Source: Acidithiobacillus sulfurivorans | GTDB taxonomy: Bacteria; Pseudomonadota; Gammaproteobacteria; Acidithiobacillales; Acidithiobacillaceae | Length of the DNA: 64,000 bases | Assembly: GCF_018853815.1 (NCBI RefSeq) | Contig: NZ_JAAOMP010000036.1 | Coordinates: 62,001 to 126,000, forward strand | Direction of reading: 5' to 3' | Shown here: positions 18,190 through 27,379 of the stretch, in pieces | Numbering within the stretch: the first letter of the stretch is position 1 | Layout of the letters: every line of letters begins with the position of its first letter | The notes under the pieces: generated by a model | Told to the model about the DNA's origin: nothing | The model's input: only the letters and a program-made list of their open reading frames with translations | Database searches by the model: none | Position numbers and translations under genes: made by a program

Positions 18190-19131
18190 TCAGATCCAGT
18201 CTTTTTTGCGGAAAAATACAAAGAGCAGCCCGGAAATGAGAAAACCCCCGCCCATCAGCACCGGCCAGGCATAAGTCCAGTCCTGTAGGGGTAAAGGGAC
18301 GTTCATGCCATAAATACTGGCAACCGTAGCGGGGGAAGCCACCACCACGGTCCAGGCGGTAATGATTTTCAGGGTGTTGCTGATGTTGTTCTGGAGCACG
18401 CCCACATAAGCATCCATCATGTTGGTAATGGTGGAAGCATAAATTTCCGTCATGTCCCGGGCCTGCTGCAAATCAATCAGGGCATCGGCAATGTCTTCCA
18501 GATCGCCTTCATCCTGAAGGAGCATGGGCAGGCGCAGGGTTTGCTGGGCCACGGAAATGTTTCCCTTGAGCGCGGCAGAAAACAGAATCAAACTTTTGTT
18601 GAGCGCCAGCAGCCGGAAAAATTCATTATTGTTCTGCGAGTGGCGGAGGATTTTTTCGGTGGCGGCTATTTCTGCGTTGATAGTGCGCAATGCCCGCAGA
18701 AAATCCCGGGCAATAGCCTGGAAAATTTCGGCGAGCAGGCCCCGCACATTCAGGATTTTGCCGCGCTGACGCTGACTGCGTAATTCGTCCCATAATGCCA
18801 GGGGATGAGCGCTGGCGGTGACCATCTGCTGGGGCAGCAGCCAGAGTCCTACCGGCAGAGTCCGAAAGCGGAGTTCCGCATCGTCCTGCATGGGGGCAGG
18901 CACTTTCAAAATGATCAGGGCCACATCCCCGTCGCGTTCCAGGCGTGGGCGTTCGTCTTCATCGGAAACGTCCTGAAACAGATAGTCGGGTACCTGCAGA
19001 TGCTTGGCGACAAATTCCAGTTCGGCTTGGCTGGGTGCCACCACCTGAATCCAGGTGGCACGGGGGGGCCACTGAAAATCACGGGTGATTTCCAGCTGGG
19101 CATCAGTTTTATCGTCAAACCAGTGCAGCAT
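18190..19131 (-). CDS. corA: CorA-family Mg2+/divalent cation transporter (GMN intact)
   Basis: 313 residues. Helix 1 ends in VASIYGMNVPLPLQD, the canonical YGMN signature, followed by a second helix (WPVLMGGGFLISGLLFVFF) and a basic end (RKKDW). Of the four tandem paralogues this alone keeps the full motif, so it is the best candidate for a functional Mg2+ channel. Start ATG 19131 is preceded by GGAGAGG. Confidence 0.9.
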   Translation of the reverse strand: MLHWFDDKTDAQLEITRDFQWPPRATWIQVVAPSQAELEFVAKHLQVPDYLFQDVSDEDERPRLERDGDVALIILKVPAPMQDDAELRFRTLPVGLWLLPQQMVTASAHPLALWDELRSQRQRGKILNVRGLLAEIFQAIARDFLRALRTINAEIAATEKILRHSQNNNEFFRLLALNKSLILFSAALKGNISVAQQTLRLPMLLQDEGDLEDIADALIDLQQARDMTEIYASTITNMMDAYVGVLQNNISNTLKIITAWTVVVASPATVASIYGMNVPLPLQDWTYAWPVLMGGGFLISGLLFVFFRKKDWI

Positions 19132-19161
19132 CCTGCCTCTCCTTTATAGACTCCTGCCCGA

Positions 19162-20097
19162 TCATATCCAGCCCTTGCGCTTGAAAAAGGCGGCCAATCC
19201 CCCGGAAATACCCAGCCCCAAACACAGCACTACCCAGAAAATCCAATGGGTTTTCTGAAAGGGCAAGGTCGTGTTCACCCCAAACAGGGTGGCCAGCATA
19301 CTCGGTACATAAAATACCATAGCCAGAACGGTCACCACCTTGAGCCCGTGGTTGATGTTGTTTTGTACCATGCCCGCGTAGGCATCCATCATCGACGTAC
19401 TGGTTCCGGCATAAACCCGGGCGCGCTCATGGGCCACCTGCAACTCCAGTAAGGCCGTATCGACCTGTCGGGTCGCTGGCAGGTCATCGCGAATTTCTGC
19501 CAGGCGCGAAATCTTGAAGGCCGTGGCAATGTTGCCGACCAGAGCCACTTCAAAACGGGTCAGACTTTTACTGATTTCCAGCAAGGTGAAAAAGTCACCA
19601 TTACTTTGCGTCCAATCCAGTTGCCGTTCATTTTCATGGATGGCCATGTTCAGTTGATGCAGGGCGTCTTCATAACTCTGGGCCAGTATTTTAAGAATGG
19701 CCGCAAGTATCTCGATGCTTTCCGGAGGGCTGGAAAGATGCTCCATCTGCACAAAAAAGGGCGAGAGCGAGGGCAGGTCTTCAGCCAGCAGCGTAGTCAG
19801 GCTTTGCTGGTGCAGAACCATTCCCAATGGACGCAAAGTCCAGGCATCGTCGACGATGCCCCGCACCGGAAACTGCAAGGTGAGAAACACCCGATTTTCT
19901 TCGCGCCGCAGCCAGGAGCGTTCATCAGGGTCCAGAATGTCCTGGGCAAAATCCCAGTCATCAGCAAGCTGCCCGGCCTGTACCCAGTCGGCGGGTTTGG
20001 GCGCCGTCAGATGTTGCCAGCCCTTCACCTGATCCGGAATTTTTGGCTCTTCCGAAGGGGCGGTCACAGGATGATCTGCTGGGGGAAATACATCCAT
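19162..20097 (-). CDS. CorA-family paralogue 4 (GVN variant)
   Basis: 311 residues, first gene of the four-gene array. Acidic, proline-rich N-terminus ([18 protein letters not shown]), long helical stalk, then helix 1 ending in [13 protein letters not shown], where GMN has become GVN, and helix 2 with basic tail FFKRKGW. GVN variants occur in diverged CorA and ZntB-like proteins. Its promoter should lie in the 140 bases shared with moaB. Confidence 0.85.
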   Translation of the reverse strand: MDVFPPADHPVTAPSEEPKIPDQVKGWQHLTAPKPADWVQAGQLADDWDFAQDILDPDERSWLRREENRVFLTLQFPVRGIVDDAWTLRPLGMVLHQQSLTTLLAEDLPSLSPFFVQMEHLSSPPESIEILAAILKILAQSYEDALHQLNMAIHENERQLDWTQSNGDFFTLLEISKSLTRFEVALVGNIATAFKISRLAEIRDDLPATRQVDTALLELQVAHERARVYAGTSTSMMDAYAGMVQNNINHGLKVVTVLAMVFYVPSMLATLFGVNTTLPFQKTHWIFWVVLCLGLGISGGLAAFFKRKGWI

Positions 20098-20178
20098 AGA
20101 TGTTCTCCAGATCAGAGGCGGGCGTTAGGGCAACAGTGTCTGGTATGTTCCCGACCAGGGATACTTAGCCAGCACAAC

Positions 20179-20207
20179 TTGGAGCGCGGGACGGAGCCTT
20201 TTATACT
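20179..20207 (+). promoter_or_regulatory. Putative sigma-70 promoter of moaB
   Basis: TTGGAG, 17-base spacer, TATACT, 35 bases before the moaB GTG start and in the divergent gap to the CorA array. Good consensus match by eye. Confidence 0.55.
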
Positions 20208-20241
20208 GGACTTCCGTGTCGCCTGTAAAGGAAATTCCGCT

Positions 20242-20784
20242 GTGAGTAATGTGCATTCTGCAACTGATAGTAAAGCCTTTATCCCCCTCGCCCTCGCCAT
20301 ACTCACGGTTTCGGATACCCGCACCCCGGAAACCGACAAGTCCGGCGACAAAATTGCGGAGCTGGCCCTGGCCGCCGGACACCAGATAGCGGCGCGTTGC
20401 ATCCTGCCCGATACGGCCGAAACACTTCGCCAGCAGATGCAAAGCTGGATAAGCGACCTGACCATTGACGTCATTGTCGCGACCGGCGGCACCGGGGTCA
20501 CCGGGCGGGACGTAACCCCGGAGGCCCTCGCACCCCTGATCAGCAAGTCCATTCCAGGATTTGGCGAATTATTCCGCATGTTGTCCTACGAAGAAATTGG
20601 CACCAGCACGATTCAGTCCCGGGCCGAAGCCGCCATTTGTACGGGCACCATCGTCTTTTTGCTGCCCGGTTCTACCGGAGGTGTCCGGTTGGGTATGGAA
20701 GCCATCATCATTCCGCAACTGGATAACCGTCACCGTCCCTGCAATCTCAGTGAGTTATTACCGCGTATTCGTCATGAACACTGA
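20242..20784 (+). CDS. moaB: Molybdopterin adenylyltransferase / MoaB family protein
   Basis: 180 residues from GTG 20242 (AAAGGA nine bases upstream; an open frame runs farther upstream but crosses the promoter). MoCF-fold motifs: [53 protein letters not shown] and [17 protein letters not shown]. MoaB/Mog proteins bind molybdopterin during molybdenum cofactor synthesis. Followed after eight bases by a methyltransferase. Confidence 0.93.
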   Translation: MSNVHSATDSKAFIPLALAILTVSDTRTPETDKSGDKIAELALAAGHQIAARCILPDTAETLRQQMQSWISDLTIDVIVATGGTGVTGRDVTPEALAPLISKSIPGFGELFRMLSYEEIGTSTIQSRAEAAICTGTIVFLLPGSTGGVRLGMEAIIIPQLDNRHRPCNLSELLPRIRHEH

Positions 20785-20792
20785 TCTCCTTC

Positions 20793-21362
20793 ATGTCTGA
20801 AGACGCACTGGAGCGGCAGGCCCGCTGGAATAACTGCTACGCCCGGAGCAACACCCCGGCAGCAGCACCCCTGCCCTTGCTCAAGGCGCAGGCAGCTTTG
20901 CTACCCACACAGGGTACGGCGCTGGATCTCGCCTGTGGTCGGGGGGCTAATGCGTTGTTCCTCGCTAGACAGGGCCTGGAAACCTGGGCCTGGGATTACG
21001 CTGACTCGGCCATTGCCGCCGTTCAGCAAGCAGCAGCGGGGTTGCCCCTGCATGCCCAATGCCGGGATGTGCTGGCGCAGCCACCGGAGCCGGACAGCTT
21101 CGATGTGATAGTGGTTGCCCATTTTTTGCACCGCCCGCTTTTCCCGATATTGGCGCAGGCCTTGAAGGCCAACGGGTTACTGTTCTACGAAACCTGGGCC
21201 GGGCCTTATGCCGGGCGTGGACCGCAAAACCCGGATTTTCGTCTGCGTCCGGATGAACTGAACCATGCCTTTCCCGCGTTGCAGTTGCTGGTACTGGCAG
21301 AAGACCAGGATCGCAGCAGTGCTATATGGAGAGCGCCTGCCCGCCCTGTTACACTGGCGTAA
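20793..21362 (+). CDS. Class I SAM-dependent methyltransferase
   Basis: 189 residues, a minimal Rossmann methyltransferase. SAM motif I is ALDLACGRGANALFLARQG (about 43-61), motif II WAWDYADSAI, motif IV FDVIVVAHFLHR, then LLFYETWAGPY. It resembles TehB-like small methyltransferases, but the substrate is unknown. Downstream of moaB in the same direction. Confidence 0.85.
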   Translation: MSEDALERQARWNNCYARSNTPAAAPLPLLKAQAALLPTQGTALDLACGRGANALFLARQGLETWAWDYADSAIAAVQQAAAGLPLHAQCRDVLAQPPEPDSFDVIVVAHFLHRPLFPILAQALKANGLLFYETWAGPYAGRGPQNPDFRLRPDELNHAFPALQLLVLAEDQDRSSAIWRAPARPVTLA

Positions 21363-21392
21363 TTTACTGATCTACAAAGAGGAAGACCAGCA

Positions 21393-21869
21393 ATGACCCG
21401 GAATGGCCGTTTGAGTATTATTGTCTTCGCCACCATTTCCCTGAGTGCCTGTGCCAAGCTGCCCGCCAAGGTGGTCGAACCCGCTGCGCCAGCCGCCAAG
21501 ACGAATGCCAAGGCCGCCGCACCGGACATGCACAACAGCCAGTTGGCCCTCGACTGGGCCGGTACCTACGTGGGTACCCTGCCCTGCGCCGATTGTCCCG
21601 GAGTGCGCGAAACCCTGGTGCTGCACAAAGACCAAACCTATGCAATGAGCACCCACTATATGGACCGTCCGGGTTCGGCCTTTTCGCGCAGTAACAGCTT
21701 TACCTGGGTCAATGGTCACACCATCCGGCTGGAAGGCATGCAACAACCCATGTACTTTCGGGTAGGAGAAAACCAGCTTATTCAGTTGGGGATAGATGGT
21801 CAGCCCATTACCGGCCCCCTGGCGGCAAAAATGGTGTTGAAGAAAACGCAAACAGGAAAAACCCAATGA
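21393..21869 (+). CDS. NlpE-like copper-resistance family lipoprotein
   Basis: 158 residues. Lipoprotein signal peptide with lipobox LSAC (Cys20). The mature part has the NlpE N-terminal domain with its CxxC ([17 protein letters not shown]) and a small beta-barrel region. NlpE proteins sense surface or metal stress at the outer membrane; here only the N-terminal domain is present. Its stop codon overlaps the hsdM start (ATGA). Confidence 0.85.
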   Translation: MTRNGRLSIIVFATISLSACAKLPAKVVEPAAPAAKTNAKAAAPDMHNSQLALDWAGTYVGTLPCADCPGVRETLVLHKDQTYAMSTHYMDRPGSAFSRSNSFTWVNGHTIRLEGMQQPMYFRVGENQLIQLGIDGQPITGPLAAKMVLKKTQTGKTQ

Positions 21870-23425
21870 CAAGCATCCAACAACGCGCCGCCCTGCAACG
21901 GCAAATATGGGCGATTGCCAATGATGTACGCGGCGCAGTCGATGGCTGGGATTTCAAGCAATATGTGCTTGGCACCCTGTTTTACCGCTTCATCAGCGAA
22001 AACTTCGCTATTTATATCGAAGCCGATGACGACAGCATCTACTACGCCGAGTTGCCGGACAACATCATCACCCCGGACATCAAAGACGATGCCATCAAAA
22101 CCAAGGGCTATTTTATTTACCCCAGCCAGTTGTTTGCCAATGTGGCCGCCCGCGCCAACAGCAACGAAAGCCTGAATACGGATTTGGCCGATATTTTTGC
22201 CGCCATCGAAAATTCTGCCAGCGGTTACCCCTCCGAGCGCGACATCAAAGGTCTGTTTGCCGACTTCGACACCACCAGCAATCGTCTGGGCAACACCGTC
22301 AAAGATAAAAATACCCGCCTGGCCGCCGTGCTCAAAGGCGTTGCCGGGCTGTATTTTGGTGATGCGCATAGCGGCGACTTTGAAAGTAACCACATCGACC
22401 TGTTTGGCGATGCCTACGAATTTCTCATTTCCAACTACGCCGCCAATGCCGGCAAATCGGGCGGGGAGTTCTTCACGCCGCAGCACGTCTCCAAACTCAT
22501 CGCCCAGTTGGCCATGCACAAGCAAACCCGCGTCAACAAGATTTACGACCCTGCCTGCGGCTCCGGCTCCCTGCTACTGCAAGCCAAAAAGCATTTTGAT
22601 GCGCACATTATCGAAGACGGGTTTTACGGGCAGGAGCTCAACCACACCACCTACAACCTGGCGCGGATGAATATGTTCTTGCACAACATCAATTACGACA
22701 AATTCAACATCCAGTTGGGGGACACCCTCATCGCCCCCCATTTTGACGGCGACAAGCCCTTTGACGCCATCGTCTCCAATCCGCCCTATTCCGTAAAATG
22801 GATCGGCAGCGACGATCCCACCCTCATCAACGACGACCGCTTTGCCCCGGCGGGCGTACTCGCCCCCAAATCCAAAGCCGACTTTGCCTTTGTGCTGCAC
22901 GCGCTCAGTTACCTTTCCGGCAAAGGCCGCGCGGCCATTGTCTGCTTTCCCGGCATTTTTTATCGTGGCGGTGCGGAGGCCAAAATCCGCCAGTATCTGG
23001 TCGATAACAACTATGTGGAAACCATCATTGCGCTCGCGCCCAATCTGTTTTTTGGCACCACCATTGCCGTCACCATCCTGGTGCTCTCCAAACACAAAAC
23101 CGAAACCAGCACCCAGTTTATTGACGCCAGCGCCCTGTTCAAAAAAGAAACCAACAACAACACCCTCACCGACGCGCACATTCAACAAATCATGGCCGTG
23201 TTCGACAGTAAGGAAAATGCCGAATACTTCGTCCGCTCCGTACCCTATGAAGAAATTGCCGCCAACGACTACAACCTGTCAGTGAGCAGTTATGTGCAAG
23301 CCAAAGACACTCGCGAGACGGTGGATATTACCCGGCTCAACGCCGAACTGAAAATCACCGTCGCCAAAATCGACCGGCTCCGCGCCGAAATTGACGCCAT
23401 CGTCGCCGAAATTGAGGGGGATTAA
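21866..23425 (+). CDS. hsdM: Type I restriction-modification methyltransferase HsdM
   Basis: 519 residues. N-terminal helical domain (about 5-165), SAM motif [15 protein letters not shown] (about 227-241) and catalytic NPPY (about 307-310), the signature of N6-adenine methylation. It joins HsdS for methylation, and HsdS and HsdR for cleavage. First gene of an eight-gene operon with overlaps or tiny gaps throughout, ending at hsdR 31691. It overlaps the host lipoprotein gene by four bases, so the island is joined seamlessly to the chromosome. Confidence 0.97.
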   Translation: MTSIQQRAALQRQIWAIANDVRGAVDGWDFKQYVLGTLFYRFISENFAIYIEADDDSIYYAELPDNIITPDIKDDAIKTKGYFIYPSQLFANVAARANSNESLNTDLADIFAAIENSASGYPSERDIKGLFADFDTTSNRLGNTVKDKNTRLAAVLKGVAGLYFGDAHSGDFESNHIDLFGDAYEFLISNYAANAGKSGGEFFTPQHVSKLIAQLAMHKQTRVNKIYDPACGSGSLLLQAKKHFDAHIIEDGFYGQELNHTTYNLARMNMFLHNINYDKFNIQLGDTLIAPHFDGDKPFDAIVSNPPYSVKWIGSDDPTLINDDRFAPAGVLAPKSKADFAFVLHALSYLSGKGRAAIVCFPGIFYRGGAEAKIRQYLVDNNYVETIIALAPNLFFGTTIAVTILVLSKHKTETSTQFIDASALFKKETNNNTLTDAHIQQIMAVFDSKENAEYFVRSVPYEEIAANDYNLSVSSYVQAKDTRETVDITRLNAELKITVAKIDRLRAEIDAIVAEIEGD

Positions 23426-23428
23426 GGC

Positions 23429-24466
23429 ATGAGCAAAAAGAAAATATCAGTGCCCACCATTCGCTCATCCGCAGCAGAATATCTAACCTTCATCGCCGCG
23501 AGCGGCGAAGGTGGCGTTGAAGCAGTCTATGCCGACGAAGATGTTTGGCTGAGCCAAAAAATGATGGGCATTCTGTATGACGTGAATGTACGAACCATCA
23601 ACGAGCATTTGAAGAAAATCTTTACTGACAATGAATTGCAGGAAGATTCAGTTATCCGGAAATTCCGGATAACTGCCACCGATGGCAAAAACTACAACAC
23701 CCAGCATTACAACCTGTCGGCCATCATCGCCGTGGGCTACAAGGTGAATTCCGAGCGGGCCGTACAGTTTCGCAAATGGGCAACGGGCATCATCAGGGAA
23801 TACACCATCAAAGCCTATGTCATGGATGACGAGCGCCTTAAAAATGACGGCACCATCCTTGGCAAAAAATACTTTGAGGAACAACTCCAGCGCATCCGCG
23901 AAATTCGCCTATCGGAGCGCAAGTTCTACCAGAAGATCACCGACATCTACGCCACGGCCATTGACTACGACGTGACAGCGCAGGCCACTAAGCGCTTCTT
24001 TGCCACCGTGCAAAACAAGCTGCACTGGGCCATTCACGGACAAACCGCCGCCGAAGTGGTTTACACCCGCGCCGATGCGGAGCAGCCCGACATGGGGCTG
24101 ACGTCATGGAAAGATGCCCCAAACGGAAAAATTCAGAAATTCGATGTTGTGGTGGCCAAGAACTACCTGACCGAAAAGGAGCTTGCCCAACTCTCGCGCC
24201 TGGTGAACGCCTATCTCGATATCGCTGAAGATAGGGCGCAAAGGCAAATGCCCATGACCATGGCCGATTGGGAAGAACGCTTAAACCGTTTTATTGCGGC
24301 AACCGACCGCGAAGTATTGCAAGACGCGGGCAAAATCACTGCCGAAATCGCCAAAGCCCACGCCCTAACCGAATTTGAAAAATACCGCATTGTGCAGGAT
24401 CGGCTCTATATGTCTGATTTTGACAAGGTCATCAACGCTATCGAACAACAAAGTGATCAAACATAA
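23429..24466 (+). CDS. rhuM: RhuM family protein
   Basis: 345 residues. N-terminal RhuM domain: VWLSQKMMGILYDVNVRT (helix-turn-helix-like), NYNTQHYNLSAIIAVGYKVN and AVQFRKWATGIIREYTIKAY, all typical. The C-terminal half is helical. RhuM proteins were named for a Salmonella virulence-associated gene and recur inside Type I hsd operons; the biochemical role is not established. Lies 3 bases after hsdM and overlaps the fic start by one base (TAATG). It contains a perfect inverted repeat at 23649. Confidence 0.88.
   Translation: MSKKKISVPTIRSSAAEYLTFIAASGEGGVEAVYADEDVWLSQKMMGILYDVNVRTINEHLKKIFTDNELQEDSVIRKFRITATDGKNYNTQHYNLSAIIAVGYKVNSERAVQFRKWATGIIREYTIKAYVMDDERLKNDGTILGKKYFEEQLQRIREIRLSERKFYQKITDIYATAIDYDVTAQATKRFFATVQNKLHWAIHGQTAAEVVYTRADAEQPDMGLTSWKDAPNGKIQKFDVVVAKNYLTEKELAQLSRLVNAYLDIAEDRAQRQMPMTMADWEERLNRFIAATDREVLQDAGKITAEIAKAHALTEFEKYRIVQDRLYMSDFDKVINAIEQQSDQT
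23649..23675. repeat. Perfect 11-bp inverted repeat inside rhuM
   Basis: Arms CAGTTATCCGG and CCGGATAACTG around a five-base loop AAATT. It encodes the conserved stretch SVIRKFRITA, so part of the match may be forced by the protein, but the perfect pairing over 11 bases is striking. It could be an operator or an mRNA hairpin. Confidence 0.75.
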
Positions 24467-25068
24467 TGCTCGAAAACAAACTCAACATCACAAATCAAAT
24501 CGACTTGGCCAAGACGGAAGAAAAAATCAGCAAACAAAAAGCCAGGAAGCTTTTTGATACCGGCGACATGAACAAGATCGAAGTAGGCAAATTCGCAGGC
24601 CTTGCCTTTATTCACGCCTATTTGTTTGGGGAGATTTACGGCTTCGCCGGAAAAATCCGCGATGTGAATATCGCCAAGGGCACAACCGCCTTTGCACGGG
24701 TCATGCACCTTGAGGCATCGTTAAAACATATCGACGCCATGCCCCAGCGCAGCTTTGAAGAAATCGTCGAAAAATATGTCGAGATGAATGTCGCCCACCC
24801 TTTCCGAGAAGGCAATGGCCGCGCTACCCGCATCTGGCTGGATCTGCTTTTCAAGCAAGCTATAGGGCAAGTGGTGGATTGGAATCAAGTGGATAAAGAA
24901 AGCTACCTTTCGGCCATGCAGCGCAGCGTAATCAACGACCTTGAAATTAAGCACCTGATCAAACACACATTAACCGACAAAATTGACGACCGCGCCTTGT
25001 TTATGAAAGGCATTGATGTGAGCTATTACTACGAAGGCTATAGCGAATTCAAGACGGAGGAACTATAG
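24466..25068 (+). CDS. fic: Fic family protein, class III (AMPylator/cell filamentation)
   Basis: 200 residues. The Fic active site HPFREGNGRATR (His111) is complete. The C-terminus has SYYYEGY (Ser186-Glu190-Gly191), which fits the class III inhibitory motif S/T-xxx-E-G/N, so the protein carries its own brake and needs no separate antitoxin. Fic enzymes usually transfer AMP to target proteins. It sits between rhuM and a DUF1016 gene inside the Type I restriction operon, which suggests a growth-arrest function tied to this defence locus. The target is unknown. Confidence 0.9.
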   Translation: MLENKLNITNQIDLAKTEEKISKQKARKLFDTGDMNKIEVGKFAGLAFIHAYLFGEIYGFAGKIRDVNIAKGTTAFARVMHLEASLKHIDAMPQRSFEEIVEKYVEMNVAHPFREGNGRATRIWLDLLFKQAIGQVVDWNQVDKESYLSAMQRSVINDLEIKHLIKHTLTDKIDDRALFMKGIDVSYYYEGYSEFKTEEL

Positions 25069-25070
25069 GC

Positions 25071-26111
25071 ATGACGGATAAGCTCATCACGCTGACCGAG
25101 CGCCCCGAAGGCTACGGCACTTGGCTGAGCGAGCTGAAAACACGCATTCACCAAGCCCAACAGCGCGCCACGCTCGCCGTCAACCGCGAGCTGGTTTTAC
25201 TGTATTGGCAGATTGGCCGCGATATTTTGCACCGGCAAGCTGAACAAGGCTGGGGCGCAAAAGTGATTGAGCAACTGGCGCACGATCTGCGCAACGCTTT
25301 TCCCGAGATGAAGGGCTTCTCCCGCGCCAACCTCATGTATATGCGTGCCTTTGCCGAGGCCTGGCCAGACGAGCAAATTGTCCAACAGGCTGTTGGACAA
25401 TTGCCTTGGGGACATAATCTGGTATTGCTGACCCGACTGAAGCAACCGGAACAGCGTCTGGCCTATGCCCAGGCCACCATCGAACATGGTTGGTCGCGCA
25501 ATGTGCTGAATATCCACATTGAAACCCGGCTTCTTGAACGTACCGGCAAAGCGGTTACCAACTTTGCCGAACGCCTGCCCTCGCCGGGTAGTGATTTAGC
25601 GCGGGAATCGCTCAAAGACCCCTACCTGTTCGATTTTCTCGATGTGGGCAAAGAGGCCGACGAACGCGAAATTGAATCGGCGCTGGTCAAGCACATTACC
25701 CAATTTCTGCTGGAATTAGGCGCAGGCTTTGCCTTTGTGGGGCGGCAGGTGTTGCTGGATGTAGGCGGCGATGAATTCTTTATTGACCTGCTTTTTTATC
25801 ACCTCAAATTGCGCTGCTATGTCGTGATTGAACTCAAAGCCGGTAAATTTAAGCCCGAGCATCTGGGGCAATTGGGTTTTTACATGACAGCGGTGGACAA
25901 ACAGATCAAGCATGAACTCGATAACCCCACCATCGGCCTGCTGCTGTGCAAAAGCAAAAACAAGGTGGTGGCCGAATACGCCCTGGGCGACAAAACCCAA
26001 CCGATGGGCATAGCGGAATACAAACTCGTAGAATCCCTCCCCGAAAACCTCAAAACCAACCTGCCCAGTATTGAACAGATAGAGCGTGAATTGCAGGGAG
26101 AAGGCCAGTGA
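25071..26111 (+). CDS. DUF1016 (YhcG-like) PD-(D/E)xK nuclease-fold protein
   Basis: 346 residues. N-terminal DUF1016 helical domain (LLYWQIGRDILHRQ, MKGFSRANLMYMRAFAE, PWGHNLVLLTRLK), then a PD-(D/E)xK-type nuclease domain: FFIDLLFYHLKLRCYVVIELKAG (Asp, then Glu-Leu-Lys) and GQLGFYMTAVD. Such proteins occur often beside Type I systems; role unproven. It overlaps hsdS (GTGA). Confidence 0.88.
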   Translation: MTDKLITLTERPEGYGTWLSELKTRIHQAQQRATLAVNRELVLLYWQIGRDILHRQAEQGWGAKVIEQLAHDLRNAFPEMKGFSRANLMYMRAFAEAWPDEQIVQQAVGQLPWGHNLVLLTRLKQPEQRLAYAQATIEHGWSRNVLNIHIETRLLERTGKAVTNFAERLPSPGSDLARESLKDPYLFDFLDVGKEADEREIESALVKHITQFLLELGAGFAFVGRQVLLDVGGDEFFIDLLFYHLKLRCYVVIELKAGKFKPEHLGQLGFYMTAVDKQIKHELDNPTIGLLLCKSKNKVVAEYALGDKTQPMGIAEYKLVESLPENLKTNLPSIEQIERELQGEGQ

Positions 26112-27379
26112 GGAACCTGGACTTTTTGGAAAAACTGCTGGATGGAGCGGAGGTGGAATGGAAACCGCTGGGGAAAGTTCTTGTTCGTGCCAAGGGAACA
26201 ACGATTACCGCTGGTCGGATGAAAGAGTTACACAAAGAAGATGCGCCACTAAAAATCTTTGCTGGTGGCAGGACTGTTGCATTTGTAGATTTTGATGACA
26301 TACCTACGAAAGATATTAATAGAGAGCCTTCTATTATCGTCAAATCTCGTGGCGTTATTGAATTCGAGTATTACGATAAGCCTTTTTCCCACAAAAATGA
26401 AATGTGGTCCTACCATTCAAATAATGACTATATCCATGTCAGGTATGTTTGTCACTTTTTGAAACTGAATGAACGGTACTTTCAAGGTATTGGCAGTAAA
26501 ATGCAAATGCCGCAGATTGCAACGCCCGATACGGACAAGTTTGAAATCCCCATCCCCTGCCCGGAAAACCCAAAAAAATCGCTGGAAATCCAGGCCGAAA
26601 TCGTTCGCATTCTGGACACCTTCACCGAGCTGACCACCGAGCTGACCACCGAGCTGACCGCCCGCAAAAAACAATACAACTACTATCGCGACCAGTTGTT
26701 GAGTTTTGAAGATGGGGAAGTGGAGTGGAAGGCCTTGGGGAAGATTGGTGAATTCATTCGCGGCAAACGCTTTACCAAAGCCGATTATGTGAAAGACGGC
26801 GTCAGCGTTATCCATTACGGCGAGATATACACTCGATACGGCGTTTTTACGACCCGTGCGCTTTCTCAGGTGAGAAGCGATATGGCTGACTCGCTCCGCT
26901 ATGCGGAACCTGGCGATGTCGTAATAACGGACGTAGGAGAAACCGTCGAGGATGTTGGCAAAGCCGTGGCTTGGCTCGGCGATGAAAAAGTCGCCATTCA
27001 CGACCATTGCTATGCTTTTCGCCATTCAATGAATCCGAAATTCGTTTCCTACTGCATGCAAGCAGCCTCATTCATTGCCGAGAAAGCAAAGTATGTAGCG
27101 AGTACCAAGGTCAATACATTACTGATCAACGGTTATTCAAAAATCGCCATCCCTGTTCCATATCCCGATGACCCGGAAAAATCACTTGCCGAACAAGCCC
27201 GCATTGTCGCCATTCTCGACAAATTCGACACCCTAACCACCTCCCTCACCGAAGGCTTGCCCCGCGAAATCGAGCTGCGTCAAAAACAGTACGCGTATTA
27301 CCGTGATCTACTCCTCCATTTCACCAGGCCCGTTCAAGCAATAGCGAAAAACCCTTTGGAGAATGCCCATGAATCATGA
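26108..27379 (+). CDS. hsdS: Type I restriction specificity subunit HsdS
   Basis: 423 residues from GTG. Two target-recognition domains (about 15-155 and 205-350), each opening with VEWK-LGK, separated by conserved helices: AEIVRILDTFTELT (first) and AEQARIVAILDKFDTLTTSL (second). The first helix contains three copies of a four-residue unit (ELTT/ELTT/ELTA), followed by ARKKQYNYYRDQLL. In EcoR124-type enzymes changes in such a repeat alter the spacing of the two half-sites. The methylated sequence cannot be predicted here. Confidence 0.95.
   Translation: MRNLDFLEKLLDGAEVEWKPLGKVLVRAKGTTITAGRMKELHKEDAPLKIFAGGRTVAFVDFDDIPTKDINREPSIIVKSRGVIEFEYYDKPFSHKNEMWSYHSNNDYIHVRYVCHFLKLNERYFQGIGSKMQMPQIATPDTDKFEIPIPCPENPKKSLEIQAEIVRILDTFTELTTELTTELTARKKQYNYYRDQLLSFEDGEVEWKALGKIGEFIRGKRFTKADYVKDGVSVIHYGEIYTRYGVFTTRALSQVRSDMADSLRYAEPGDVVITDVGETVEDVGKAVAWLGDEKVAIHDHCYAFRHSMNPKFVSYCMQAASFIAEKAKYVASTKVNTLLINGYSKIAIPVPYPDDPEKSLAEQARIVAILDKFDTLTTSLTEGLPREIELRQKQYAYYRDLLLHFTRPVQAIAKNPLENAHES
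26627..26662 (+). repeat. 12-bp tandem repeat (x3) in hsdS spacer helix
   Basis: Three consecutive units GAGCTGACCACC, GAGCTGACCACC, GAGCTGACCGCC. The unit is a multiple of three, so gain or loss keeps the frame and lengthens or shortens the helix between the recognition domains. A partial fourth copy (ACC) precedes it. Confidence 0.95.
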
